Shown piece after piece: positions 9,361-16,888 of a DNA stretch of 64,000 nt. The notes under the pieces were generated by a model, which did not search any database, was not told where the DNA came from, and saw nothing but the letters and a program-made list of their open reading frames with translations. The position numbers were made by a program, and so were the translations under genes. Source of the DNA: DASPKM01 sp035628135 (GTDB taxonomy: Bacteria; Bacteroidota; Bacteroidia; Chitinophagales; Chitinophagaceae); the NCBI GenBank assembly GCA_035628135.1, contig DASPKM010000009.1, positions 1 through 64,000 of the forward strand, written 5' to 3'. Every line of letters begins with the position of its first letter. Positions within the stretch are counted from its first letter, which is position 1.

Positions 9361-9386
9361 GGAGGTTGGATGCTATGCCAACCTCC
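9361..9386 (+). terminator. Hairpin after the small polar protein gene
   Basis: Perfect arms GGAGGTTGG (9361-9369) and CCAACCTCC (9378-9386) flank an 8-base loop. No T-run follows, so termination would be weak or factor-aided. Confidence 0.5.
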
Positions 9387-9446
9387 AACTCCTTATGATT
9401 CCTCGAAAAATTATTATAATTTGAGCATGCGATCAAAACTTACTGT

Positions 9447-9881
9447 ATGAAAAAAGTCAAAGACATTCTTGCCCGCAAAGGTGCTAACGTTACAAATGTT
9501 AATCCGGACACCTCCGTACTTGAAGCCCTGAAAATAATGGCCGACCAGAATATAGGCTCCGTGGTGGTAATGGAAAACGAGCGCTTCAGGGGTATCGTTA
9601 CCGAAAGGGATTACTCCCGCAAAGTTGTATTGAAAGGCAAATCATCCACTGATACAAAGGTCTCAGAGATCATGTCCACCGATTTTCCCCGCGTGACGCC
9701 TACCGACACGGTGGAACAGTGCATGCAATTGTTGTCTGAAAAGAACATCCGTTACCTGCCCGTGTTCGAAGGGGATGAGCTTGCAGGTATTATTTCTATC
9801 AACGACATAGTAAAAGAAACCATCATCACGCAGCAGGAAACAATTTCGCAGTTGAAGGATTACCTGCATGCGAGCTTGTAA
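9447..9881 (+). CDS. Two-CBS-domain protein
   Basis: A 144-residue stand-alone CBS pair: the first domain covers about residues 8-65 (IGSVVVM, GIVTERDYSRK) and the second about 73-130 (IRYLPVFEGDELAGIISINDIVK). Tandem CBS modules bind adenine nucleotides such as AMP, ATP or SAM, and act as energy or redox sensors, usually through a partner protein. No effector domain is attached and the neighbours do not identify a partner. Its TAA stop lies inside one arm of a perfect inverted repeat shared with the stop of convergent mutS2. Confidence 0.92.
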   Translation: MKKVKDILARKGANVTNVNPDTSVLEALKIMADQNIGSVVVMENERFRGIVTERDYSRKVVLKGKSSTDTKVSEIMSTDFPRVTPTDTVEQCMQLLSEKNIRYLPVFEGDELAGIISINDIVKETIITQQETISQLKDYLHASL

Positions 9882-9930
9882 TTATTGATTATTGGTTTAA
9901 TAGTAATTAATAATTAATAATCAATAATTA
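9879..9930. repeat. AT-rich inverted repeat (family A, copy 1)
   Basis: Perfect 15-base arms, TAATTATTGATTATT (9879-9893) and AATAATCAATAATTA (9916-9930), enclose a 22-base AT-rich spacer. Each outer end is the TAA stop codon of one convergent gene (CBS protein and mutS2). Two related, less perfect copies lie at 23408-23491 and 51901-51979. Confidence 0.8.
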
Positions 9931-12039
9931 ACCCTCCTCTCTCTTCCTCACCACAACCAGGTCGCCCATGTCAACCTGCATGGGGAGCAGTCCTATTTTT
10001 ACCACGGCCTTCTTGCCGCGTATTTCCTGCACCTCGCCTACCTGGTGATTCTTTTTCATGAGCACCTGTACGCCGGGAACGATATCGCCGCCCACTTCTT
10101 CATATTTTGAATTGATCTTCTTCTTAGCCTTTTCCACCACCTGCTTTTCCTTTTGCTTAAACAGCAATGCCTGCAATTGCTTCATCAATTGTTTCTTGTC
10201 TTCTGCATTTTCGGCTTTGCGCCAGTCGAACACAATTTGTTTGAGCTTCCGCTCCATTTCTTTCAGGTAAGCAATGCGTTCGGTGGTGATCTTGTTCTGG
10301 TGTTTCAGCAGTTCAACCTGTTGCTCGTGCTTTTCCTTGTCCAGCAGGTGCTGCATTTCTTTTTTCAGCTTATCGTTTTCGTGCAATAGCTTTTGCAGCT
10401 CTTTTTCTTTTTGCTGGACGCGTTGCAGGTCCTGTTCTGCGCGGTTCAGTAATTTATCCAGGCGGAAATGATCTTCTTCCACTAAATCGCGGGCGCGTTG
10501 AATAAGACGTTTGTCGAGGCCGATGCGCTCCGCGATAGAAAACGTGTACGAGCTGCCCGGCTTACCGATGATGAGCTTATACAATGGCTGAAGATTTCTT
10601 TCGTCAAAGGCCATGGCGCCGTTTACGATGCCTGCTGTTTTGTTGGCCATCACCTTCAGGTTCAGGTAATGCGTGGTAACAATGCCGAAGGCGTGTTTTT
10701 TCGATAGCTCTTCCAGTATCACTTCCGCAAAGGCGCCGCCGAGGTTGGGATCGCTGCCGCTTCCCAGTTCATCTATGAAAAATAATGTCTTGCCGTTTGC
10801 ATTTTCAATAAAATGCTTCATGTGCTTCAGGTGGCTGCTGTAGGTGCTGAGTTCGAACTCTATGCTTTGCGTATCGCCGATGTGGATCATCAGTTGCTTG
10901 AAGATGCCGAAAGTCGATGCAGGATGTACAGGTACGAGTAAACCGCTTTGCAGCATCAGCTGCAGCAGTCCCACGGTCTTCATGGTTACGGTTTTGCCGC
11001 CGGCATTGGGGCCGCTGATCACCAGGATGTGCGCTTTCTCGTCCAATGACAATTGCACAGGGATAGTAGGCTTTTGCGCTTCTTTATTATACAAATAGAG
11101 CAAGGGATGGTAAGCGTCACGCAAATGCACATGCGCTTTTTCAATTACCGAAGGAAATTCGCCGTTCATGTCCGATCCCAGCTTTGCTTTTGCGCGGATG
11201 AAATCGTACTCGCCTAAAATATCGTGATAGGTTTTCAGCAGCGCTGCATACGTGGAAAGCCTGGCGGTAAGCTCGCGCAGGATGCGGTACACTTCGCGGC
11301 TTTCTTCGTTTTCCAGCGCGAATATGTCGTTGTTGAGCGAGATGGTTTCTTCGGGCTCTACATATGCTGTCCTTCTGGTATCGCTTTCACCGTGCAGGAT
11401 GCCTTTTACCTGGCGTTTGTGTTCGGCATACAGTGCTACTACGCGCCGGCCATTGAGGAATGCTTCCTCAATATCCGCAACGTACCCCGATTTATTCAGC
11501 TTGCTGAGTATGCGGTCGAAGGTGCGCCTAAGCTCGCCGCGCTTGCGGTAGAGGCCCATGCGTATTCGGGAAAGCTCTTCTGAAGCATTGTCGCGCACCA
11601 CTCCGCTCTCGTCCAGTATTTCATCGATCAGCTTCAGGATCATTTTTTCATACTGCGTATGCTCTATCACTTTGGCAAGCGCGGGATACGCGGTCTTCCG
11701 CTCGGCATCGAACCAGCGGAATACCTGTTGAATGCTTTCAGCCAGTTTGCGCACCTGCATGAATTGCTCGCCACTGAGCACAGCACCGGGAATGGAAAGC
11801 AGTTTTAGTTCCCTGGCGATATTCAGCGAGTGATCGTTGGGAAAATATTGACCGCTTTGCAGTATCAGCTTGTATTCGTGGCTTTGTTGCAGCTCGAGGG
11901 TAATGAGATCGCGGCGGGTATGAATGACGAGCTCGTCCGCTTTTTCCTTTCCGTATTCGGTTTTGCAATGCTCCGCCAGCAAGGCCTTTATCTTGTTAAA
12001 CTCCAATTGCACCAACGCGGATTCTGGAAATACTCTCAT
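9928..12039 (-). CDS. mutS2: MutS2-type ATPase lacking the Smr domain
   Basis: The 703-residue protein matches MutS2 throughout: core/clamp helices, Walker A GPNAGGKTVTMKTVG (about 344-358), Walker B TLFFIDELGSGSDP, then a long Lys/Glu/Gln-rich coiled coil (about 515-630). It ends in a KOW-like segment (GVQVLMKKNHQVGEVQEI). MutS2 binds branched DNA and has roles in recombination suppression and ribosome-collision rescue. Typical MutS2 is about 780 residues and ends in a Smr nuclease domain. Here the protein stops after the KOW-like segment, and the stop codon lies in an AT-rich inverted repeat. A natural Smr-less form or loss of the tail are both possible. An exact -7 element precedes it. Confidence 0.9.
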   Translation of the reverse strand: MRVFPESALVQLEFNKIKALLAEHCKTEYGKEKADELVIHTRRDLITLELQQSHEYKLILQSGQYFPNDHSLNIARELKLLSIPGAVLSGEQFMQVRKLAESIQQVFRWFDAERKTAYPALAKVIEHTQYEKMILKLIDEILDESGVVRDNASEELSRIRMGLYRKRGELRRTFDRILSKLNKSGYVADIEEAFLNGRRVVALYAEHKRQVKGILHGESDTRRTAYVEPEETISLNNDIFALENEESREVYRILRELTARLSTYAALLKTYHDILGEYDFIRAKAKLGSDMNGEFPSVIEKAHVHLRDAYHPLLYLYNKEAQKPTIPVQLSLDEKAHILVISGPNAGGKTVTMKTVGLLQLMLQSGLLVPVHPASTFGIFKQLMIHIGDTQSIEFELSTYSSHLKHMKHFIENANGKTLFFIDELGSGSDPNLGGAFAEVILEELSKKHAFGIVTTHYLNLKVMANKTAGIVNGAMAFDERNLQPLYKLIIGKPGSSYTFSIAERIGLDKRLIQRARDLVEEDHFRLDKLLNRAEQDLQRVQQKEKELQKLLHENDKLKKEMQHLLDKEKHEQQVELLKHQNKITTERIAYLKEMERKLKQIVFDWRKAENAEDKKQLMKQLQALLFKQKEKQVVEKAKKKINSKYEEVGGDIVPGVQVLMKKNHQVGEVQEIRGKKAVVKIGLLPMQVDMGDLVVVRKREEG

Positions 12040-12054
12040 AATTTTTCAAGAGTG

Positions 12055-12062
12055 CAAAAGTA
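12055..12062 (-). promoter_or_regulatory. Candidate -7 promoter element of mutS2
   Basis: On the minus strand TACTTTTG matches the Bacteroidota -7 consensus TAnnTTTG, 16 bases upstream of the mutS2 ATG. No clear -33 TTTG box is seen at the usual spacing. Confidence 0.45.
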
Positions 12063-12115
12063 AACCAAAACGGCCAGTGGCAGATTTCCGGGGGAATGAT
12101 TATCAATACGCCGTT

Positions 12116-12589
12116 TTACCGCCCAGTCAGGCTTTGGTGTACCACCTCGGGCAGGAAATGAGAGGCATCGCCGCCATTGCGCAGGATGTCGCGCACGATT
12201 GTAGAGGCCACGGAAGTGTACTTCGGTTCGCCGGTAAGGAAGATGGTTTCGATATTGGTATCAAGGGTGCGGTTGGCGTCGGCAATGGTCTTTTCATATT
12301 CAAAATCGCTTACGTAGCGTATGCCGCGGAGGATGAAGCGGGCGCCGATCTGCTTGCAGAAGTTTACGGTCAGGCCTTCGTACAGTGCGGCCTCTACTTT
12401 GGGCTGGTCTTTATAAATCTCGGTAAGCCATAGCAGCCTTTGTTCACCGGAGAACATCGGTTCCTTGGATGCGTTCATGCCAATGCCCACCACGATCTTA
12501 TCGAACAGGTTCAGGGAGCGGTTGATGATATCCACATGCCCAAGCGTGAGCGGATCGAAAGTGCCAGGGAACAAACAGATGCGCTGCAT
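12116..12589 (-). CDS. coaD: Phosphopantetheine adenylyltransferase
   Basis: CoaD transfers AMP from ATP to 4'-phosphopantetheine, giving dephospho-CoA, the fourth step of CoA synthesis in the cytosol. The 157-residue length is normal. The nucleotidyltransferase motif TFDPLTLGHVDII (about 10-22) with the TxGH-like site, the RGIRYVSDFEYE segment (about 90-102) and the STIVRD motif (about 128-133) are intact. It lies downstream of pyrB on the same strand, 16 bases apart, and may share its transcript. Another CoA-pathway gene, panB, is in this window at 55295. Confidence 0.97.
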   Translation of the reverse strand: MQRICLFPGTFDPLTLGHVDIINRSLNLFDKIVVGIGMNASKEPMFSGEQRLLWLTEIYKDQPKVEAALYEGLTVNFCKQIGARFILRGIRYVSDFEYEKTIADANRTLDTNIETIFLTGEPKYTSVASTIVRDILRNGGDASHFLPEVVHQSLTGR

Positions 12590-12605
12590 AAATAAGAGTT
12601 GAAAG

Positions 12606-13535
12606 TTAATTCATTTCCCTTCCCGCCAACAGGTACAACACCGCCATTCTTACCGCCACGCCGTTTTCTACCTGCTGCAAAATAATGGATTGCTTGCTGT
12701 CCGCCACATCGCTGTCAATTTCCACTCCCCTGTTAATGGGGCCAGGGTGCATGATCAGGACGTTCTTTTGCAGGCTATCGAGCAATTTTTTATTGATGCC
12801 GTACGCCAGGTTATACTCCCGCAGCGATGAAAAGAAAACCTGGTTCTGGCGTTCGAGTTGTATGCGCAATACGTTGGCCACGTCGCACCACTCCAGGGCC
12901 CTTCGAAGGTTGTATTCCACGCGAACGCCCAGCGACTCGCCGATGTATTTTGGAATGAGCGTGGGCGGGCCCGCGACTGTAACTTCGGCGCCCATTTTTT
13001 TCAGTAAATGAATATTGCTAAGGGCCACCCTCGAGTGCATGATGTCGCCAATGAGCGCTATCTTTTTTCCTTCCAATCCACCGAGATGGTCCTTAATGGA
13101 AAATGCATCGAGCAATGCTTGCGTGGGATGTTCGTTGATGCCGTCGCCCGCGTTTACGATCGCTGCCGGAATATGCTTTGCCAAAAAATGCGGCGCGCCA
13201 CTGGCGCTGTGCCGCATCACCACCATGTCTACTTTCATGCTCAGGATGTTGTTCACCGTATCCAGCAGGGTTTCGCCCTTGGATACCGAAGAGCCGCTGG
13301 CAGAAAAGTTCACGACATCTGCACTCAATCTTTTTTCCGCCAATTCAAATGAAAGGCGGGTGCGCGTAGAGTTCTCGAAAAAAATATTGGCGATGGTAAC
13401 GTTCCGCAGGGGTGGCACCGTCCTGATCGGCCTTTGTAAAACTTCTTTAAATTGGATGGCTGTGTCCAGTATAAGCTGGATATCGCTTGGCTGCAGGTCC
13501 CGGATTCCCAGCAGGTGTTTGGTGCTTAATGGCAT
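12606..13535 (-). CDS. pyrB: Aspartate carbamoyltransferase catalytic subunit
   Basis: Condenses carbamoyl phosphate and L-aspartate to N-carbamoyl-L-aspartate, the committed step of pyrimidine synthesis. The 309-residue protein has the carbamoyl-phosphate loop ENSTRTRLSFELAEKRL (about 54-70), the SxxKGE loop (SVSKGETLLDT), HPTQALLDAF (about 137-146) and the MHPGPINRGVEI segment near the C-terminus. No regulatory pyrI is adjacent. It follows pyrR by 39 bases on the same strand, so both are probably co-transcribed. This is the classic pyrR-pyrB arrangement, which implies PyrR control or shared UMP sensing. Confidence 0.97.
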   Translation of the reverse strand: MPLSTKHLLGIRDLQPSDIQLILDTAIQFKEVLQRPIRTVPPLRNVTIANIFFENSTRTRLSFELAEKRLSADVVNFSASGSSVSKGETLLDTVNNILSMKVDMVVMRHSASGAPHFLAKHIPAAIVNAGDGINEHPTQALLDAFSIKDHLGGLEGKKIALIGDIMHSRVALSNIHLLKKMGAEVTVAGPPTLIPKYIGESLGVRVEYNLRRALEWCDVANVLRIQLERQNQVFFSSLREYNLAYGINKKLLDSLQKNVLIMHPGPINRGVEIDSDVADSKQSIILQQVENGVAVRMAVLYLLAGREMN

Positions 13536-13574
13536 CTTAAGGTGCGAAGATATAATAATTACTTATTACTGGTG

Positions 13575-14096
13575 TTACAGCAAAACAACCTCGTCCCGCC
13601 CATCTTTTTCCTTCCAGTACACTTTTACTTTCTGCGAAATAATAGAATCGATGGATCGGCCGATGTAGTCTGCCTGTATCGGAAGCTGGCGGCTGAACCT
13701 GCGGTCTATCAACACGCAGAGCTCTACCTTGGCGGGGCGGCCGAACGACAATAACGCGTCCAGTCCTGCCCGGATGGTACGGCCGGTATACAGCACATCG
13801 TCTATCAATACCACGTTTTTATTTTCGAGGCTAAAAGGAATATCTGTTTGATTGGGAACATGCAGGGCCTGCCTGATGTCATCGCGGTAAAAGGTAATGT
13901 CCAGCTTGCCGTATTGAATATGGGCGGGTCCCGCCTGCTGTTTGATCTCTTGTACTATCCTGTCAGAAACGAATATTCCCCGGGGCTGCACCCCAAGGAA
14001 TACACTGTCGTGAATGTTCAGGTGGTTTTCCAGTATTTGTTGGGCCAGGCGGCGGATGGTTATGGATAATTGCTGCTCTGATAAGATGGACTTCAA
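13575..14096 (-). CDS. pyrR: PyrR: pyrimidine regulator / uracil phosphoribosyltransferase
   Basis: A 173-residue phosphoribosyltransferase-fold protein with the PRPP-binding motif VVLIDDVLYTGRTIRAG (about 95-111) and the early GVQPRGIF segment (about 35-42). In Gram-positive bacteria PyrR binds pyr mRNA with UMP and controls attenuation, and it has some uracil phosphoribosyltransferase activity. Whether Bacteroidota PyrR binds RNA is uncertain. The best start is a TTG at 14096 (MKSILSEQQLSI): the nearest upstream ATG is in another frame and meets a stop after two codons. No PyrR-type binding loop was recognised upstream, but a 12-base inverted repeat lies 30-84 bases upstream of the start. 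Confidence 0.94.
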   Translation of the reverse strand: MKSILSEQQLSITIRRLAQQILENHLNIHDSVFLGVQPRGIFVSDRIVQEIKQQAGPAHIQYGKLDITFYRDDIRQALHVPNQTDIPFSLENKNVVLIDDVLYTGRTIRAGLDALLSFGRPAKVELCVLIDRRFSRQLPIQADYIGRSIDSIISQKVKVYWKEKDGRDEVVLL

Positions 14097-14125
14097 TCAA
14101 TCAAGTTTTCATAAAAATAGATGAA

Positions 14126-14180
14126 AATGTGCAAATGCGTCCACAGGGTCCTTCCGGAACAATGCGCACATTTGCACATT
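14126..14180. repeat. Inverted repeat upstream of pyrR (family E)
   Basis: Perfect 12-base arms AATGTGCAAATG (14126-14137) and CATTTGCACATT (14169-14180) flank a 31-base spacer. The right arm is extended by a GTGCGCAT-like unit, giving a short periodic pattern. It lies between the porin-like gene and pyrR and could form a stem in the leader of pyrR mRNA. Confidence 0.7.
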
Positions 14181-14188
14181 CACCAATG

Positions 14189-14770
14189 TTATCTATGCAT
14201 AAACTGGTAAAACACTCCCAGCGCAACTACCCTGTTCTTGTATTCTCTCGGACCAAGGTCGTTGATATTGCTTAATCCCAGGTTATACCGCGCATCAAAT
14301 CCAAATCCTGAATTCGTAAGATAGCTTGCGCCGAACACCCATGAGAACTCGGGGGTCTTATAGTTCTTTTGAACGTCATCCGAAGCTTCATCCACTCCTG
14401 ATTCAGCATCTACCAGCACGCCGAACTGCGGACCGGTTTGCAGTCTGAACCCGCTGCCGGTCATATACTGCGCCAGCACAGGTACATTGATGTAACTAAG
14501 ATTGGTCTTGTACTTTTGGCCGTTGATGGTCTCGCGCCTTCCCTGTGTGGAAAAAACTAATTCGGGCTGCACTGCAAAATGCTTGCTGACATGAATGTGT
14601 GCCAGTCCGCCTGCATGAAATCCAACCCTGGTATCGCCATCGCCTGCATTCTCTATTTTAATATTGGCGATGTTTACACCTGCCTTCAAACCAAAATGTG
14701 TTGTAGTGCGTTGCGCCGTAATGGTTGTAACAACCATGAGTGCGGCTGCAACAAGCAGTAACTGTTTCAT
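14189..14770 (-). CDS. Outer-membrane beta-barrel protein (porin-like, PorT type)
   Basis: A 193-residue protein with a signal peptide (MKQLLLVAAALMVVTTITAQ) and alternating strands typical of small Bacteroidota barrels. Examples are FGLKAGVNIANIKI and VGFHAGGLAHIHVSKHFAVQPELVFS, ending in an aromatic C-terminal strand (VALGVFYQFMHR). The family is common, with several copies per genome, and most members have no defined substrate. It precedes pyrR on the same strand, separated by the family E inverted repeat, and lies downstream of a desaturase. Fold confident, function unknown. Confidence 0.88.
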   Translation of the reverse strand: MKQLLLVAAALMVVTTITAQRTTTHFGLKAGVNIANIKIENAGDGDTRVGFHAGGLAHIHVSKHFAVQPELVFSTQGRRETINGQKYKTNLSYINVPVLAQYMTGSGFRLQTGPQFGVLVDAESGVDEASDDVQKNYKTPEFSWVFGASYLTNSGFGFDARYNLGLSNINDLGPREYKNRVVALGVFYQFMHR

Positions 14771-14898
14771 AACTTTCTTTTTTTGTGGTATAGGGAACTG
14801 GTCTCGAAAACCATGCCATGCGCGGGGCCGCGCAGCATAGCTAGTTAATGCTCAATACCTTACATTTCTAAAATTTAACAGCAATCCCTACACGAGGA

Positions 14899-15966
14899 TT
14901 AACCTCTCCCCATTTTTCTTAAGAACGTTACGTGCGAAGCGACGGCATGCCGCATTCGCCGGTATTCAATGTATTGCAGGCCATATTCCTGGCAAACCTG
15001 CCTGATGATGGAGCTGATGGCGGGATAATGTATGTGTGATATTTTAGGGAACAGGTGATGTTCTATCTGGAAGTTCAATCCACCGATAAGCCAGGAAATA
15101 AGCTTATTGCGCGTAGCAAAATTGGCAGTGGTCTTGATCTGGTGAACGGCCCACTCATCAGGCATCTTACTGTTGGCGCCGGCTGAGGGAAACTCGGTAT
15201 GTTCAACGGTATGCGCCAGTTGAAATACGATGCTTATGATAAAACCGGCCACCAGCGTGCAAATAAGAAAGCCTACGAGCCAGGGCAACCATCCGACCAA
15301 CGCAATGGGCAATGCAACGAACAGGAAAAGATGTACAAGCTTGAACGTCCAGAAGATCAAGTGATCGTACATGCTCATTTTTTTCAATGGCATGGCGCCG
15401 ATCCTGCGCTTGAAATATTTCTGGTAATCCAGCACGAACACCCATAATATGTACAGCATGGCATACAGGATCCAGAAATAAAAATGCTGGTATTTGTGCA
15501 AAGGGTATTTCTTTTGGTCCGTGCTCATGCGCAGCCAGGGTTGTATGTCGATATCATCGTCCACGCCTTCGATATTGGTATAGGCATGGTGAATGATGTT
15601 GTGCTTCATGTTCCACATAAAGCTGCTGCCGCCGAGTATGTTCAGCGAAAAAGCCGCCAGGTAGTTCATCCACTTGTATTGGCTGAAGCTGCCGTGGGCG
15701 CCGTCGTGCATTATATTGAAGCCGATGGCGGCAATAACACCGCCCAGTACCACGCATTCTGTAATGGCAAGCCATACCAACGGTGGGGTAAAGAACACCA
15801 GGTGCACGTACAATGCAATGAACGCAATGAACAGTATACATCCTTTCAAAAACAATACATGGTTACCTGTTGGCGCACTGCCGGTGCGCGCGAAATAGTC
15901 CTGGATCCGCTTTTTTAATTCTGCATGGAATGAGCCTGTACCGGACGAAAATTTGGGAAGCGCCAT
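14899..15966 (-). CDS. Membrane fatty-acid desaturase
   Basis: The 355-residue integral membrane protein carries the three histidine boxes of the acyl-lipid/acyl-CoA desaturase family: HDGAHGS (about 107-113), HNIIHHAYTN (about 142-150) and QIEHHLFPKISH (about 300-311). Hydrophobic spans lie between them. Gln at the start of the third box resembles front-end or linoleoyl-CoA desaturases. It would use a di-iron centre and O2 to introduce a double bond in membrane acyl chains, so adjusting fluidity. No cytochrome b5 fusion is seen. It is monocistronic, with about 110-130 bases on either side. Confidence 0.93.
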   Translation of the reverse strand: MALPKFSSGTGSFHAELKKRIQDYFARTGSAPTGNHVLFLKGCILFIAFIALYVHLVFFTPPLVWLAITECVVLGGVIAAIGFNIMHDGAHGSFSQYKWMNYLAAFSLNILGGSSFMWNMKHNIIHHAYTNIEGVDDDIDIQPWLRMSTDQKKYPLHKYQHFYFWILYAMLYILWVFVLDYQKYFKRRIGAMPLKKMSMYDHLIFWTFKLVHLFLFVALPIALVGWLPWLVGFLICTLVAGFIISIVFQLAHTVEHTEFPSAGANSKMPDEWAVHQIKTTANFATRNKLISWLIGGLNFQIEHHLFPKISHIHYPAISSIIRQVCQEYGLQYIEYRRMRHAVASHVTFLRKMGRG

Positions 15967-16075
15967 CTAATTAATTCCTTTTTATTATACCTGCCTAAGA
16001 CCCACGAAGATACGGCACTAACGAGACCATTCCCTGTTAATGTTTGAGCCTTAATGACTTTTAATCCCCGATTGT

Positions 16076-16819
16076 TCAGGTCGTTACCTGAACGATTGCA
16101 TCAAAGTTCCGTATCCCGATCACTTTCTCAGTTACAAATCCTTCTCCAAACTTCACGCCAATCCGCTTGCCCATCATACGTGCCCGCGCCACTACGCTCT
16201 CGATGAACACAGGAGTAGATATATACGATTGTGGCATGTTATCGTTTTCAATGTAATTCTCGTTGTAGAATTGGGTAGTATATGCTGCTATCGCCTTCAT
16301 GCGGTCTTCGAATACATCCGTGATGTCTACCACAAAGCTCGGCTCAATGTAACGGTCCTGTATGTAATGAAATACGTATTTAGGCCGCCATGCCTGCTGG
16401 AGTAGTCCTTCGTCGTCGTTGGTTTCTATTTTTCTAAGTCCGGCGAAAAAAGAAGCGTCTGCAATTAGCCGGGCTGCGCGGCCGTGGTCGGGATGCCTGT
16501 CTTCCGGGGCATTGGCCAGCACAATTTCGGGTTGGTATTTCCTGATGTAGCGGATGAGTTTCATTTGGTTGGCCGGATTATTCTCGAAAAATCCGTCGGG
16601 CAATTGCAGGTTCTCGCGTACGGTTACGCCCATGATGCGGGCCGCGTCCGTAGCTTCCTTGTAACGCGATTCTACACTGCCCCTGGTGCCAAGCTCTCCT
16701 TCTGTAAGGTCAACAATACCAACTTTTTTTCCATTCCTTATTTCCGTGATAATAGTCCCCGAACATCCCAATTCTATATCGTCGGGATGCGCCCCAATGG
16801 CGAGTATATCTAACTTCAT
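16076..16819 (-). CDS. bshB1: Bacillithiol deacetylase BshB1 (N-acetylglucosaminyl malate deacetylase)
   Basis: A LmbE-type zinc deacetylase. It removes the acetyl group of GlcNAc-malate, giving GlcN-malate, the second step of bacillithiol synthesis. The family start MKLDILAIGAHPDDIELGC holds the metal motif AHPDD, and the third metal ligand lies in the HPDHGRAARL segment (about 111-120). I choose the ATG at 16819, the usual family start; a TTG three codons upstream also exists. Length, 247 residues, is typical. A bacillithiol-linked redox protein (ytxJ) occurs at 43126, so this organism probably uses bacillithiol. A -7 element lies only 7 bases upstream of the start, hinting at a leaderless transcript. 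Confidence 0.94.
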   Translation of the reverse strand: MKLDILAIGAHPDDIELGCSGTIITEIRNGKKVGIVDLTEGELGTRGSVESRYKEATDAARIMGVTVRENLQLPDGFFENNPANQMKLIRYIRKYQPEIVLANAPEDRHPDHGRAARLIADASFFAGLRKIETNDDEGLLQQAWRPKYVFHYIQDRYIEPSFVVDITDVFEDRMKAIAAYTTQFYNENYIENDNMPQSYISTPVFIESVVARARMMGKRIGVKFGEGFVTEKVIGIRNFDAIVQVTT

Positions 16820-16825
16820 GATGGG

Positions 16826-16833
16826 CAAAAGTA
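16826..16833 (-). promoter_or_regulatory. Candidate -7 element of bshB1, very near the start codon
   Basis: TACTTTTG on the minus strand fits TAnnTTTG. It ends 6 bases from the bshB1 ATG, so transcription would begin at or next to the start codon. Confidence 0.4.
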
Positions 16834-16888
16834 TGGAAATTAAGGTATAAGCCTTTTCTATTAACTTCGCACCGCAAAATCAATCAAT

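Noticed and set aside
14097..14188. PyrR attenuator
   Set aside because: No PyrR-binding loop or terminator/antiterminator pair was recognised.
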